A stretch of 64,000 nucleotides of DNA from positions 744,001 through 808,000 of the forward strand of contig NZ_JAACYA010000001.1 in assembly GCF_016617615.1 (NCBI RefSeq), given 5' to 3'. Origin of the DNA: Persephonella atlantica. Its GTDB lineage: Bacteria; Aquificota; Aquificia; Aquificales; Hydrogenothermaceae. The notes beneath the pieces were generated by a model. It was not told the origin of the DNA. It did no database searches and worked only from the letters and a program-made list of their open reading frames with translations. This document shows, piece by piece, positions 44,970-53,999 of this stretch. Numbering within the stretch: position 1 is the first letter of the stretch; every line of letters starts with the position of its first letter. The translations under genes and the position numbers were made by a program.

Positions 44970-45740
44970 TTGTCTTTGATTGGGAAAGTTTTTGAAGAAA
45001 AAAAACCGCTCATATGTTACTTTATGGCCGGCTATCCATCTGTGGAGAAAAGCTTTCAGACTGCAGCTGCACTGATTGAGGCAGGGGCAGACATATTAGA
45101 AGTAGGTCTGCCGTTTTCTGACCCTGTTGCCGATGGTCCCACAATACAGGTTGCCCATGAAAAGGCAGTTAAAGACGGCATAACTCCTGTAAATGTTTTC
45201 CAGATATGTTCCCGCATAAAAGATAAGTATCCAGATGTTCCACTAATACTTATGACTTATTACAACCCCATATTTGTTATGGGAGAAGAGAAATTCTGCA
45301 CCCTTGCAAAAGAAAGAGGAATTGATGGTTTTATTGTTCCAGACCTTCCACCGGAAGAAGCTGAAAACTTTAAAAATGTTGCCAACAGCAAAGGTTTAGA
45401 AACTATATTTCTCCTTGCTCCAACATCTCACGAGAAAAGAATAAAAATCATTGGCAGTATGAGCGACAGCTTTATATATTATGTCTCTCTGACAGGAATA
45501 ACAGGAGAAAGGGAAACTCTTCCATGGGAAGAACTTGAAAAAAAAGTAAAACAGATTAAAAAGATAACAGGAAAAAAGGTTGCTGTTGGATTTGGTGTTT
45601 CAAAAAAGGAACATACTGAGAAACTGTCCCAGATAGCAGACGGAATTATCGTAGGCAGTGCTGTGGTAAAACTTCAAGGCAGAGAAGACTTTGAAGGAAT
45701 AAAAAATCTGACTAAACAGCTTAAAGAGGGTATGAAATGA
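44970..45740 (+). CDS. trpA: Tryptophan synthase alpha chain
   Basis: Cleaves indole-glycerol phosphate to indole. It has 256 residues with CYFMAGYPSVEKS, the catalytic Glu in ILEVGLPFSDPVADGPTIQ (about residue 47) and the catalytic Asp in DGFIVPDLPPEEAE. The phosphate site is in VGFGVSKKEHTEKL and GIIVGSAVVK. The start is TTG at 44970, with AGAGGAG seven to eight bases upstream. It overlaps hisH by four bases. trpB is not in the window. Confidence 0.96.
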   Translation: MSLIGKVFEEKKPLICYFMAGYPSVEKSFQTAAALIEAGADILEVGLPFSDPVADGPTIQVAHEKAVKDGITPVNVFQICSRIKDKYPDVPLILMTYYNPIFVMGEEKFCTLAKERGIDGFIVPDLPPEEAENFKNVANSKGLETIFLLAPTSHEKRIKIIGSMSDSFIYYVSLTGITGERETLPWEELEKKVKQIKKITGKKVAVGFGVSKKEHTEKLSQIADGIIVGSAVVKLQGREDFEGIKNLTKQLKEGMK

Positions 45741-46357
45741 TTACTGTTGTTGATTACGGCATGGGTAATCTGAGGAGCGTTGCAAAAGCCCTTGAAAAGG
45801 TTGGTTTAGAGGTGAAAGTTTCCTCAAAACCTGAAGAGATAAAAAATGCAAAAGGTATCGTTGTTCCCGGTGTTGGGGCTTTTGGAGATGCTATGCATAA
45901 CTTAGATAGACTTAACCTTCTGCAACCTGTTCTATCTGCCATAAATGAAGGTAAACCATACCTTGGCATATGTCTTGGTCTTCAGATACTGTTTGAGTAT
46001 GGGTATGAGTTTGGAGAGCACGAAGGACTGGGAGTTCTAAAAGGAAAGGTAGTCAGATTTGAAAACAGAGAAGGTTACAAAGTTCCACACATGGGATGGA
46101 ATCAGGTGTGGATAAAGCAAAAAGAAGGCCTGTTTTCAGGTATAAAAGATGGTGAATACTACTACTTTGTCCACTCTTTTTATGCTGTTCCCCAAGATGA
46201 AAAAGACACAGCATCTATTACAGACTACATAGTAAATTTCTGCTCAGCCGTCCAGAAAGATAACATATGGGCTGTCCAGTTCCATCCTGAGAAAAGCCAG
46301 AAGGCAGGTTTAAAACTGCTTGAAAACTTTAAAAACTTTGTTAAAAGGGAAGGCTGA
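45737..46357 (+). CDS. hisH: Imidazole glycerol phosphate synthase glutaminase subunit
   Basis: Supplies ammonia to HisF in histidine synthesis. It has 206 residues with VVDYGMGNLRSVAKAL at the start, the catalytic Cys in YLGICLGLQILFEYG (about residue 80) and the catalytic His/Glu pair in WAVQFHPEKS (about 180). The oxyanion segment VPGVGAFGDAM is also present. hisF is not adjacent; trpA and bioF flank it. Confidence 0.96.
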   Translation: MITVVDYGMGNLRSVAKALEKVGLEVKVSSKPEEIKNAKGIVVPGVGAFGDAMHNLDRLNLLQPVLSAINEGKPYLGICLGLQILFEYGYEFGEHEGLGVLKGKVVRFENREGYKVPHMGWNQVWIKQKEGLFSGIKDGEYYYFVHSFYAVPQDEKDTASITDYIVNFCSAVQKDNIWAVQFHPEKSQKAGLKLLENFKNFVKREG

Positions 46358-46367
46358 CCAAAAGTTT

Positions 46368-47507
46368 ATGGACTTTTTAGAAAAACTTAAGAAAGAGCTT
46401 AAAGAGATTAAAAATAAAAATCTCTATAGAGAAAGAGTCATACTTCCTGAAGATGTTATTGATTTTTCTTCTAACGACTATCTGGGACTTAAAGATGATT
46501 TAGAAACAAAAAAAGCTGTGTGTGAAAACATAAGCAGACTGTCTGTTGGAAGCGGTGCATCTGCTCTCATTTCAGGTTATACGCAGGTGCAGAGAGAGTT
46601 GGAAGAGTTTATTGCCCACTTTAAAAAAACAGAAAGCTGTCTCGTTGTTGGTAGTGGATACCTTGCCAACACAGGACTGTTGCAGGCATTAGCAACAGAA
46701 GAAGACATTATATTCTCAGACCAGCTCAACCACGCATCAATTATTGACGGAGTAAGACTGTCAAAGGCAAAAAAGATTATCTACAGACACAACAACATGA
46801 ACGACCTTGAAGATAAACTAAAAAAAACAAACTGCAGAGGGACAAAGTTTATTGTTACCGATGGTGTATTCAGCATGGAAGGAGATATTGTAAACTACAG
46901 AGAGCTGAAAACTTTAGCTGACAGATACAGGGCAGTCATCATAATAGACGACGCCCACTCAACAGGAATATTGGGGGGTGGAAGAGGCACACTGTTTCAT
47001 TTTGGGATGGAGCCTGAGGGGAATGTTATACAGGTAGGAACCCTCTCAAAAGCAGCAGGAAGCTACGGAGCATTTATATGCGGAAGTAAAACACTGATAG
47101 AATATCTGATTAACAGAATGAGAACACAGATTTTTTCAACAGCCCTGTCTCCCCTTCAAAACTTTGTATCACTGGTAAACATGAAAAAATTATCTCAGGA
47201 AGCTTTCAGAAGAGAAAAGCTGTTCAGGCTTACCAGATTTTTAGTTAAAAAAGCAAAGGATGCTGGCATTCCTATCAGATACTACGGAACACCTATCCTG
47301 ACACTTATAGTAGAAGAAGAGAAAAAAGCCCTTTTTGTCAGAGATTACCTGCTTAAAAACAGACTGTTTGTTCAGGCTATAAGACCTCCAACAGTTCCGA
47401 AAAAAAGCTCAAGACTTCGTATAACAATTTCATACAAACATACCGAAAATGATATAAATTTACTGTTAAAATGTTTAAAAACCGCTTTGGAGAGCTACCA
47501 TGGGTAG
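46368..47507 (+). CDS. bioF: 8-amino-7-oxononanoate synthase (BioF-type alpha-oxoamine synthase)
   Basis: PLP enzyme that condenses pimeloyl-ACP/CoA with alanine in biotin synthesis. From ATG 46368 it has about 379 residues, with IDFSSNDYLGLKDD, SGYTQVQRELEEFIAHF, FSDQLNHASIIDGVRLS, VTDGVFSMEGDIV, IIDDAHSTGILGG and the PLP lysine in VGTLSKAAGSYGAFI. A longer frame from 46320 overlaps hisH and lacks support; the ribosome site before 46368 is also weak. Relatives such as Kbl or SPT share this fold. The presence of birA at 53008 fits biotin use. Confidence 0.88.
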   Translation: MDFLEKLKKELKEIKNKNLYRERVILPEDVIDFSSNDYLGLKDDLETKKAVCENISRLSVGSGASALISGYTQVQRELEEFIAHFKKTESCLVVGSGYLANTGLLQALATEEDIIFSDQLNHASIIDGVRLSKAKKIIYRHNNMNDLEDKLKKTNCRGTKFIVTDGVFSMEGDIVNYRELKTLADRYRAVIIIDDAHSTGILGGGRGTLFHFGMEPEGNVIQVGTLSKAAGSYGAFICGSKTLIEYLINRMRTQIFSTALSPLQNFVSLVNMKKLSQEAFRREKLFRLTRFLVKKAKDAGIPIRYYGTPILTLIVEEEKKALFVRDYLLKNRLFVQAIRPPTVPKKSSRLRITISYKHTENDINLLLKCLKTALESYHG

Positions 47508-47736
47508 GGAAATTATAGAAGAGTTTGAAAGTGAAAAGGGAATAAAAGTCACACTTGAGTACGACAACGAAAAAGAGATATACATAATGACCATATACAA
47601 AGATACAGGAAAGATTGTTTTTCAGGGCTCAATGAAAGAGATTCAGCAGCAGGCAGAAAAATACTTTGTTAAATCCCTAAAAGACATAAAAAACAAGATG
47701 GAAATAGCCCTTTTAGAAGACCTGTTTAACAGATAA
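47500..47736 (+). CDS. Small protein of unknown function
   Basis: A 78-residue protein whose ATG lies eight bases inside the end of bioF. The N-terminal half alternates as beta strands (IEEFESEKGIKVTLEYDNEKEIYIMTIYKDTGKIVFQGS) and the C-terminal half is helical (MKEIQQQAEKYFVKSLKDIKNKMEIALLEDLF). I recognise no family. The overlap with bioF and the short gap to the next gene support co-transcription. Confidence 0.75.
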   Translation: MGREIIEEFESEKGIKVTLEYDNEKEIYIMTIYKDTGKIVFQGSMKEIQQQAEKYFVKSLKDIKNKMEIALLEDLFNR

Positions 47737-47747
47737 AGGAGAAGAAG

Positions 47748-48713
47748 ATGAGGATAGTTATTTTAGACGCAAAAACATTAGGAGATGATATTGACCTTTC
47801 TGTTTTTGAGCAGTTCGGGGATGTAGAAGTTTATCCAACTACTGCTCCTTCTGAGCTTTTTGAAAGGATACAGTTTGCAGACATTATAATAACAAACAAG
47901 GTTGTAATAGACAAAGAAGCAATAAATACAGCAAGAAATCTGAAACTGATATGTGTAGCTGCAACAGGATACAACAATGTTGATGTCCTATACGCCAGAG
48001 AAAAAGGAATAGCTGTTACAAATGTTGCAGGGTATTCCACAGAAAGCGTCGTTCAGACAACTTTTGGTATGCTTTTTTATCTGCTTATGCATCTGAGGTA
48101 TTACGACGATTACGTAAAATCCAGCAATTATTCCCACAGCGACATATTCACACATATAGGCAGACCATTCTGGGAGATAAACGGAAAAAGATGGGGAATT
48201 ATTGGACTTGGAACGATAGGAAGAAGGGTTGCACAGGTGGCAGAAAGTTTTGGGTGTGATGTTATATACTACTCAACTTCTGGTATAGAAAGGGAAGAAA
48301 AATATCCAAGGTATCCTTTAGATGAGCTCTTGAAAACCTCTGACATTGTTTCTATTCATGCCCCTTTAAATGAAAAAACAAAAAATCTAATAACAATAAA
48401 AGAGCTTGGGCTGATGAAAAAAGATGCTATCCTCCTCAATCTTGGAAGGGGCGGTATAGTGAATGAAAAGGATTTGGCTATCGCTTTAGATAGCAACATG
48501 ATTAGTGGAGCAGGATTAGACGTTTTAGAAAAAGAACCTATTAACCCTGATAATCCCCTTTTGAAAATAAAAAACAAAGAAAAGCTCCTGATAACACCTC
48601 ACATAGCATGGACAAGCATTGAAGCAAGGAAGAGGCTTGTCAGTGAAATTGTGGAGAACATCAGGGCATTTTTAAATGGAGTGGAGAGAAACAGAATAGA
48701 CCTCAGGATTTAA
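47748..48713 (+). CDS. D-2-hydroxyacid dehydrogenase (glycerate dehydrogenase-like)
   Basis: NAD-dependent dehydrogenase of 321 residues. The NAD loop WGIIGLGTIGRRVAQVAESFG is near residue 147, the catalytic Arg lies in ILLNLGRGGIVNEKDL (about 233), Glu in DVLEKEPI and His in LITPHIAWTS (about 284). The N-terminal LKLICVAATGYNNVDVLYAREKGIAVTNVAGYSTESV matches the glycerate/hydroxypyruvate reductase branch. The substrate cannot be fixed from sequence. It overlaps the convergent phosphatase gene by 11 bases. Confidence 0.9.
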   Translation: MRIVILDAKTLGDDIDLSVFEQFGDVEVYPTTAPSELFERIQFADIIITNKVVIDKEAINTARNLKLICVAATGYNNVDVLYAREKGIAVTNVAGYSTESVVQTTFGMLFYLLMHLRYYDDYVKSSNYSHSDIFTHIGRPFWEINGKRWGIIGLGTIGRRVAQVAESFGCDVIYYSTSGIEREEKYPRYPLDELLKTSDIVSIHAPLNEKTKNLITIKELGLMKKDAILLNLGRGGIVNEKDLAIALDSNMISGAGLDVLEKEPINPDNPLLKIKNKEKLLITPHIAWTSIEARKRLVSEIVENIRAFLNGVERNRIDLRI

Positions 48714-49446
48714 CAAGAATAATAGAGTAGTTGTCACTCTTTACCTTTTCAAGCTGGTTTAAAAGATTTTTGAAATTATCAAAAGGGTCTGGATACAGAT
48801 ATTGATGTATCTCCCTGTCTGTCATGTAATCAGACAGACCATCAGAGCATATCAGGTATACTTCATCATCTGACAACACATCTTCAGTAACGTAAGGCAG
48901 TTTACCCAAATCCCATTCCTGAGAAAAAACGTCACCTATACCAAACTCAACTATATGCCTGGCTGGATGATAGAATGCTTCCTCATACGATATAACTCCC
49001 CTGTCAACAAGGGACTGAATGTAACTGTGGTCATGGGATAAATATATCAGTCTTTCAGAGGTATATTTATAAACCCTGCTGTCTCCTGCATTAAATATTA
49101 TTCCCTTTTTTCCGTTCATATAAACCCCTGCAACAGTGGTTCCGCTCCAGATAAAACCTGAACTTTCAAAATCATGCTGGATTTTTTTCAGTGCATCAAT
49201 AACTCCTTCCTTTGAAAAAGGGATATCCATCATTCTAAACTTCTCACATACAAATCTACTTGCCATATCTCCATGAGAAAGTCCACCCATTCCGTCACAC
49301 ACAGCAAACAGGGCAGACAGTTTATCAACTGCTTTTTCAATAGGACAATCCATATAATCTGTCTGGATTATCTCACCATCAACATAGATACAGTCTTCCT
49401 GATAGTTTCTCAACCCTCTGTCCATACAGAAACTAACCTTTATCAT
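48703..49446 (-). CDS. PP2C-type serine/threonine phosphatase
   Basis: Metal-dependent protein phosphatase. From ATG 49446 it has 247 residues: MIKVSFCMDRGLRNYQEDCIYVD (motif with the metal Asp), FAVCDGMGGLSHGDMASRFVCEKF (DGMGG), GTTVAGVYMNGKKGIIFNAGDSRVYKY (GDSR), HDHSYIQSLVDRG and VYLICSDGLSDYMTD (SDGL). The frame extends upstream to 49518, but the motif spacing and AAGGGTGAG before 49446 favour the shorter form. No partner kinase gene is nearby; a kinase-like fragment sits in nirA. Confidence 0.92.
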   Translation of the reverse strand: MIKVSFCMDRGLRNYQEDCIYVDGEIIQTDYMDCPIEKAVDKLSALFAVCDGMGGLSHGDMASRFVCEKFRMMDIPFSKEGVIDALKKIQHDFESSGFIWSGTTVAGVYMNGKKGIIFNAGDSRVYKYTSERLIYLSHDHSYIQSLVDRGVISYEEAFYHPARHIVEFGIGDVFSQEWDLGKLPYVTEDVLSDDEVYLICSDGLSDYMTDREIHQYLYPDPFDNFKNLLNQLEKVKSDNYSIILVKS

Positions 49447-49501
49447 CTCACCCTTGTAAAAAGTGTCTTTATAGATTAAATTTATAATGGAGGTGTTTGT
49501 T

Positions 49502-49681
49502 ATGAAAGTAGAAAACAACGGAATGTCCGTTTACAAAAGCATACTGGATATGCAAAGGCAGATGGTGGATATGCTAATACAGCAAAATCTCCAGACTGAC
49601 CAGTCTCAGCAAAACTCAACTCAGGAAACCCAGAAACCTCAGAACGTTATCAGTGGAACAAAGGTTTCCATCTACGCCTGA
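49502..49681 (+). CDS. Small Gln-rich protein, possibly YjfB-like motility protein
   Basis: From ATG 49502 it has 59 residues, preceded by GGAGGTG at seven bases. The N-terminal helix NGMSVYKSILDMQRQMVDMLIQQNLQ is followed by a Gln/Ser/Thr-rich linker and the end NVISGTKVSIYA. The layout resembles the putative motility protein family YjfB (short, helix plus Gly-x-x-Ile-Asp-like end), but the match is loose. It overlaps the convergent GGDEF-EAL gene by 10 bases. Confidence 0.6.
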   Translation: MKVENNGMSVYKSILDMQRQMVDMLIQQNLQTDQSQQNSTQETQKPQNVISGTKVSIYA

Positions 49682-51738
49682 AACTTCTTGCTTTCCTTTA
49701 GCATCACAAGTATCTCCTGTTTTGAGACAGGTCTGCTGAAGAAGTAACCCTGCACGTAATCACAGCCTATTTCCTGAAGGAAAAGAAGCTGAATCTTTTC
49801 CTCAACACCTTCAGCTATTGTTTTAAATCCAAAGGATTTTGCAAGATTTACTATCGTCATAACCAATATGTTGTCCTCTCGACTACTGGGGATATTGCTG
49901 ACAAAAGACCTGTCTATCTTAATGTAAGAAACAGGCATCATTTTCAGATAACTGAGAGAAGAATAACCGGTTCCAAAATCATCGATAGATATCTGCAGTC
50001 CCATACTGCTCAGCTCTTTAAGAACGCTGATAGTAAGTTCAGGAAACTTCATAGCTTCACTTTCTGTTATCTCAAACTTAAGATTGCGTGGAGATATACC
50101 TGTCTCTTCTATAATACTTTTAACAGTTTTTACAAAATCCTTATCAAGGAGCTGCTGGATATCAACATTGATAGAAGCATTTATATTAACATTTTTCTGC
50201 TGAAACTCCTTAATGTCTTTAGCTACCTCTTTAATCACCCAGTATCCCACATCTTTTATCATTCCTGTCTCTTCCAAAACAGGTATAAACTCGGCAGGTG
50301 ATACCTCTCCAATCTCTTCATTTTTCATCCTGAGAAGTGCCTCAATGGAGAAAATCTTTCCTGTGTTTAGCTCAACAATTGGCTGATAAACAATGTAAAA
50401 CTCCCTTTTCTCAAGAGAGTTCTTCAGCACTTCTGTAAGTTTTATTCTTCTTTCTTCTTTTATTCTTATCTCATCATTAAATATGATAAACAGCCTTTTG
50501 CCTTTTTTCTTACCGTAATACAGGGCTATATCACTCTCTTTCAAAAGCTGGTAAAATGTTGAATCTTCTTTTTTTATTGATACGCCGCAGGTAAAGGATA
50601 CTTCAAACACTCTCTCACCAAGAACAATTCCTGCTGTCAACTCTTTCATCCACAGCTTCAGCATATTTTCTATCTCTATTTTTTCTTCTGTCTGGAAGAA
50701 AACAACAAACTCATCTCCACCAAGCCTTCCAACAGTTTTACCTGTAGCTACCTCTTTCAGCCTTCTGGCAAATTTTTTCAGCAGTTTATCTCCCACGTCA
50801 TGACCAAAGGTATCATTAACGTCTTTAAAGTTATCAAGGTCTATAAGTATGAAAACATTCCACAGGTCTGGATGTCTTTTCAGGGCTTTTTTTATCTCTT
50901 TTTCAAGGCCAAACCTGTTCAGAATACCTGTAAGGTAGTCATAACTTATGTATCTGCTCAGTCTATCTACAAGGTCGTTTATAACAGATGCTATCAGGGA
51001 AAATTCGTCCCTGCCTTTGAGTTTTATTCTGATATCAATATTGCCTTTTGCTATCTTTTTTGTTGCCTGAACAATGGTATTTATCCTTTCGCCTATCAGC
51101 TTGTTAAAGCCTGTGTAAATCAGCACAAAAAGAAATAAAAGTATTCCATAAAGTTTTGTTAGCTTAAGGATTACCCATTTTTTGCTCTGCTTTTCAATCC
51201 CTATCAGATTGTACTGCATGTAAAAAAAGCCTATACTTGCATTTCTCAGCCCTTTCTCATAAAAAAGTATAGGGGAAACGGCAACAATCTTTCCTTCATT
51301 TTCAATTGCTGAGCAGAAAATTCCTGCCTTCTGGTAGAAACTGCGGACAACAGAAGATACTTTTTTGTATGATAAAGGAAGCTCTTTTTTCAAAACTTTC
51401 CTGTAATCTTTCCCTATATACTTTCTTTTTGAAGAAAGAACAATCTTTCCACTGGGATTGGAGACAAACACAACATCTACGTAAGGGTCTGCTGAAATAT
51501 TTATAAGTTTTCTCTCCACTATCTCTAAACTATTTTTCCATGCTAAAAACTCTGCCATTTCCTGAAAATCAGAAGCTGTTTTACATACATACTCTAACTT
51601 TTCTTTTTTCAGCCTGCTGAACAGGTCTTTTACTTCAAAATAACCAGAGTATAAACCTGCCACACCAAACACAAGCAGAATAAAAGCAGGAAATACTACT
51701 CTTATAGGAAAGTAAAGAAGCAGTCTATCAAGAAACAT
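49672..51738 (-). CDS. GGDEF-EAL c-di-GMP enzyme with extracytoplasmic sensor and HAMP domain
   Basis: A 688-residue membrane signalling protein. A first helix (about residues 12-32), a periplasmic region (about 33-190) and a second helix (about 190-210) are followed by a HAMP-like part (TIVQATKKIAKGNIDIRIKLKGRDEF). The GGDEF domain has YLTGILNRFGLEKEI and RLGGDEFVVFF (about 345), and the EAL domain has IEALLRMKNEE (about 460) and DDFGTGYSSLSYLKMMPVSYIKIDRSF. Both active-site motifs are intact, so it may make and degrade c-di-GMP. It shares one base with the upstream solute-binding lipoprotein gene, suggesting the two work together. Confidence 0.94.
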   Translation of the reverse strand: MFLDRLLLYFPIRVVFPAFILLVFGVAGLYSGYFEVKDLFSRLKKEKLEYVCKTASDFQEMAEFLAWKNSLEIVERKLINISADPYVDVVFVSNPSGKIVLSSKRKYIGKDYRKVLKKELPLSYKKVSSVVRSFYQKAGIFCSAIENEGKIVAVSPILFYEKGLRNASIGFFYMQYNLIGIEKQSKKWVILKLTKLYGILLFLFVLIYTGFNKLIGERINTIVQATKKIAKGNIDIRIKLKGRDEFSLIASVINDLVDRLSRYISYDYLTGILNRFGLEKEIKKALKRHPDLWNVFILIDLDNFKDVNDTFGHDVGDKLLKKFARRLKEVATGKTVGRLGGDEFVVFFQTEEKIEIENMLKLWMKELTAGIVLGERVFEVSFTCGVSIKKEDSTFYQLLKESDIALYYGKKKGKRLFIIFNDEIRIKEERRIKLTEVLKNSLEKREFYIVYQPIVELNTGKIFSIEALLRMKNEEIGEVSPAEFIPVLEETGMIKDVGYWVIKEVAKDIKEFQQKNVNINASINVDIQQLLDKDFVKTVKSIIEETGISPRNLKFEITESEAMKFPELTISVLKELSSMGLQISIDDFGTGYSSLSYLKMMPVSYIKIDRSFVSNIPSSREDNILVMTIVNLAKSFGFKTIAEGVEEKIQLLFLQEIGCDYVQGYFFSRPVSKQEILVMLKESKKFQA

Positions 51739-52679
51739 TAATCTTCCTCTATAAACCTTCCGTCAAAAATTCCATCTATATCGATACTGTTTTGTGAGAT
51801 AATTCTTTTTTCTTTCATTATTTTCAGCAGTTTTCTTGCCACAGCTTCTAACTTTGGTTTTGAGCTGTCAAGGAGTAATCTATTTTCTTTTCTGCCGGGA
51901 ATTTTAATCCCTGCATATGCTTTATTTAGTTCCTCGTCAGTTATATGTTCCCTTTGAGAGATTATCCTAAAGGCTTCTTTGGGATTTTCTTTCAAAAAAT
52001 TTACTGCACGAAACCACTGGTTTACTAACTTTTTAACGACAGACGGATTTTTGTCTAAGTACTCTTTTTCAACAACCAGAACATCAACTATCTCTTCAGG
52101 AATCTGTGAGCTGTCAAATATAACACGACCTCCAGCTTTCAGTATCTTACTTTTCACCGGCTCAAACGTTACCACTGCATCTATCTTTCCCCTTTTAAAC
52201 CAGTTTAGATGTTCATCTACTTCCAGCGGAACTATCTTTACGTCATTTACTGTAAGCCCTGCCTTTTCTAAGGCTCTTGTAAGCATATAGGCACCTAAAG
52301 CTGAGTTTTCCACTCCAATCTTTTTGCCTTTCAGGTCTGAAAGAGTTTCAATCCCTCTGCGGGCAATGATAACGTCAGCTCCGTTAGAAAAGTCCATAAC
52401 AAGAACAACGACTGGTCTAAATCCATAGCTTCTGAGGAGTATAACCTCGTCAAGTGTGAGGGCTGCACTGTTAATAACATTGTTTCTGTATGCTCTCATA
52501 ACCTGTGATGCGGAGGAGTACTCTACAATATGAACAGGAATATCTTTCAGATAACCAAGCTCTCTGGCGACATAAAGAGGCTCATAACCAGGCCAGACAT
52601 TTGTCCCTATTTTAAGATACTCATCTGTCTTAAAACAGGACAGAAAAACAGTAAGAAATAACAAAACTACTTTTTTCAT
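51738..52679 (-). CDS. NMT1/SsuA-like solute-binding lipoprotein
   Basis: A 313-residue periplasmic binding protein. MKKVVLLFLTVFLSCFK has a lipobox Cys at about residue 15. YLKIGTNVWPGYEPLYVARELGYLKDIPVHIVEYSSASQVMRAYRNNVINSAALTLDEVILL and LSDLKGKKIGVENSALGAYMLTRALEKAGL match the NMT1/TauA/SsuA family of ABC binding proteins. No permease or ATPase follows. It is coupled by overlap to the GGDEF-EAL gene and, on the other side, to the IscU-like gene by four bases. It could present a ligand to the GGDEF-EAL sensor. Confidence 0.88.
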   Translation of the reverse strand: MKKVVLLFLTVFLSCFKTDEYLKIGTNVWPGYEPLYVARELGYLKDIPVHIVEYSSASQVMRAYRNNVINSAALTLDEVILLRSYGFRPVVVLVMDFSNGADVIIARRGIETLSDLKGKKIGVENSALGAYMLTRALEKAGLTVNDVKIVPLEVDEHLNWFKRGKIDAVVTFEPVKSKILKAGGRVIFDSSQIPEEIVDVLVVEKEYLDKNPSVVKKLVNQWFRAVNFLKENPKEAFRIISQREHITDEELNKAYAGIKIPGRKENRLLLDSSKPKLEAVARKLLKIMKEKRIISQNSIDIDGIFDGRFIEED

Positions 52680-53011
52680 TTCAATGCTTTAAGCACAATG
52701 GAAAGACGGTTTTTCATCTTTTCTTTCTCTTTTTCTTCAGCAAAAAACTGTAAAATCTCGTCAGGATTTATACTGATTTTGTCTGCTTCCTGATTTTTCA
52801 GTCTTTCTGTTACCAGCTCGGCAACAGCAAGCAGCTTTTTACACCTTTTTGAAGCGTTAAACTTTGCGTCAGTTATCCTGTTTTGTGATTTTTTGATGTA
52901 TATCTCTACCCTGTGAACCCCTTCCTTTGCAGAGCCTAAGATTTCGTATCCTTCAGGTCTTTCCTCAACAAAATTTTTCATCCCGCTTTTTAAAAACTGA
53001 GATACCTTCAA
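52676..53011 (-). CDS. IscU/NifU-N-like protein with a single cysteine
   Basis: A 111-residue protein whose middle, GVHRVEIYIKKSQNRITDAKFNASKRCKKLLAVAELVTERLKN, follows the IscU pattern (beta strand, I.DAKF...xC...A.AS..TE..K). Only Cys57 remains, at the place of the second IscU cluster Cys; the other two are absent, so cluster assembly as in IscU is unlikely. The C-terminal helix MKNRLSIVLKALK matches the end of IscU without its Cys. It overlaps birA and the lipoprotein gene by four bases each. Confidence 0.6.
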   Translation of the reverse strand: MKVSQFLKSGMKNFVEERPEGYEILGSAKEGVHRVEIYIKKSQNRITDAKFNASKRCKKLLAVAELVTERLKNQEADKISINPDEILQFFAEEKEKEKMKNRLSIVLKALK

Positions 53012-53961
53012 CTTACCCTCCTCAAGGTTAAATCTCCGACAAATGTTTCTAAAATTCCATTATCGGTAAGAATTTTTATTCCTCCAGTGTCTGTCAGTCC
53101 AACAAGCAGTCCCTCTATGTTTTCGTCTATTACTATCACATTTTCACCTTTCCACAGAAGAGACTGCTCTACTTCATTTAAGACAGATTTTTTATCAAAT
53201 GCGTTAATGCTGTTTTCAATCTCGTTAAGAATGCTGGCAAGCAAACTTTTTCTATCAACCACACATCCTGTCTCTACATACAGGGAAGTGGCTGGTATGT
53301 CAATAGTTTTCAGTTCTTCTTCTGTCTGGTTAACGTTAATCCCTATTCCTGCAATCAGCCTTCCTACTTCATTTCCTTCAAGCTCTGTTTCTATCAGAAA
53401 TCCTGCACATTTCTTCCCATTTATGTAGATATCGTTAGGCCACTTTATCTTCAGTCCATCAATTTTCAGCAGTTTCTCTACAGCTCTTTTGACAGATAGG
53501 GGGAAAATCAAAGAAAAAACTGTTATTTCATTAACAGGAATGTTCTCTTTTAAAACAATCGTAAAGTATAATCCCTTTTTCTGATTTGAAATCCACCGTC
53601 TTCCTCTTCTTCCTTTCCCTGTTGTCTGATACTCAGCAACAATAACTGTTCCGTCTGAAAGCTCATTCCTTTTTGCGTACAGGTTTGTTGAATCAATCTC
53701 AGTAAAGAAAAGGTAGTTTTTTCCTATTCTTTCTGTATTTAGATAGGGCTGTATTTCGTTGTAAAGGAGAAAATCTGTTCTTTTTTTAAGTCTGTATCCT
53801 TTACTGCTTTTTTCTATCTGGTAGCCAAGGGATTCTAACTTTTTTATCCTTTTCCATACTGCTGTTCTGGAGATGTTTAGCCTTTTGGACAGTTCATCAC
53901 CTGATATGGTTTTTTCTTTTATACTTTCTAAAATAAAGTTATCTACAGCATCAATAACCAT
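53008..53961 (-). CDS. birA: Biotin-[acetyl-CoA-carboxylase] ligase / biotin operon repressor
   Basis: Attaches biotin to carboxylases and may repress biotin genes. The N-terminal winged helix (SGDELSKRLNISRTAVWKRIKKLESLGYQIEKSSKGYRL, residues about 20-58) is followed by the ligase domain with EYQTTGKGRRGRRWISNQKKGLYFTIVL (biotinyl-AMP loop GRGRxGR-like), IKWPNDIYINGKKCAGFLIE and GIGINVNQT. It has 317 residues and is the first gene of the coupled birA to GGDEF-EAL run. Confidence 0.94.
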   Translation of the reverse strand: MVIDAVDNFILESIKEKTISGDELSKRLNISRTAVWKRIKKLESLGYQIEKSSKGYRLKKRTDFLLYNEIQPYLNTERIGKNYLFFTEIDSTNLYAKRNELSDGTVIVAEYQTTGKGRRGRRWISNQKKGLYFTIVLKENIPVNEITVFSLIFPLSVKRAVEKLLKIDGLKIKWPNDIYINGKKCAGFLIETELEGNEVGRLIAGIGINVNQTEEELKTIDIPATSLYVETGCVVDRKSLLASILNEIENSINAFDKKSVLNEVEQSLLWKGENVIVIDENIEGLLVGLTDTGGIKILTDNGILETFVGDLTLRRVS

Positions 53962-53999
53962 AAATAATAATTAAACATATTTCCTGTTAATTTCAAAGC

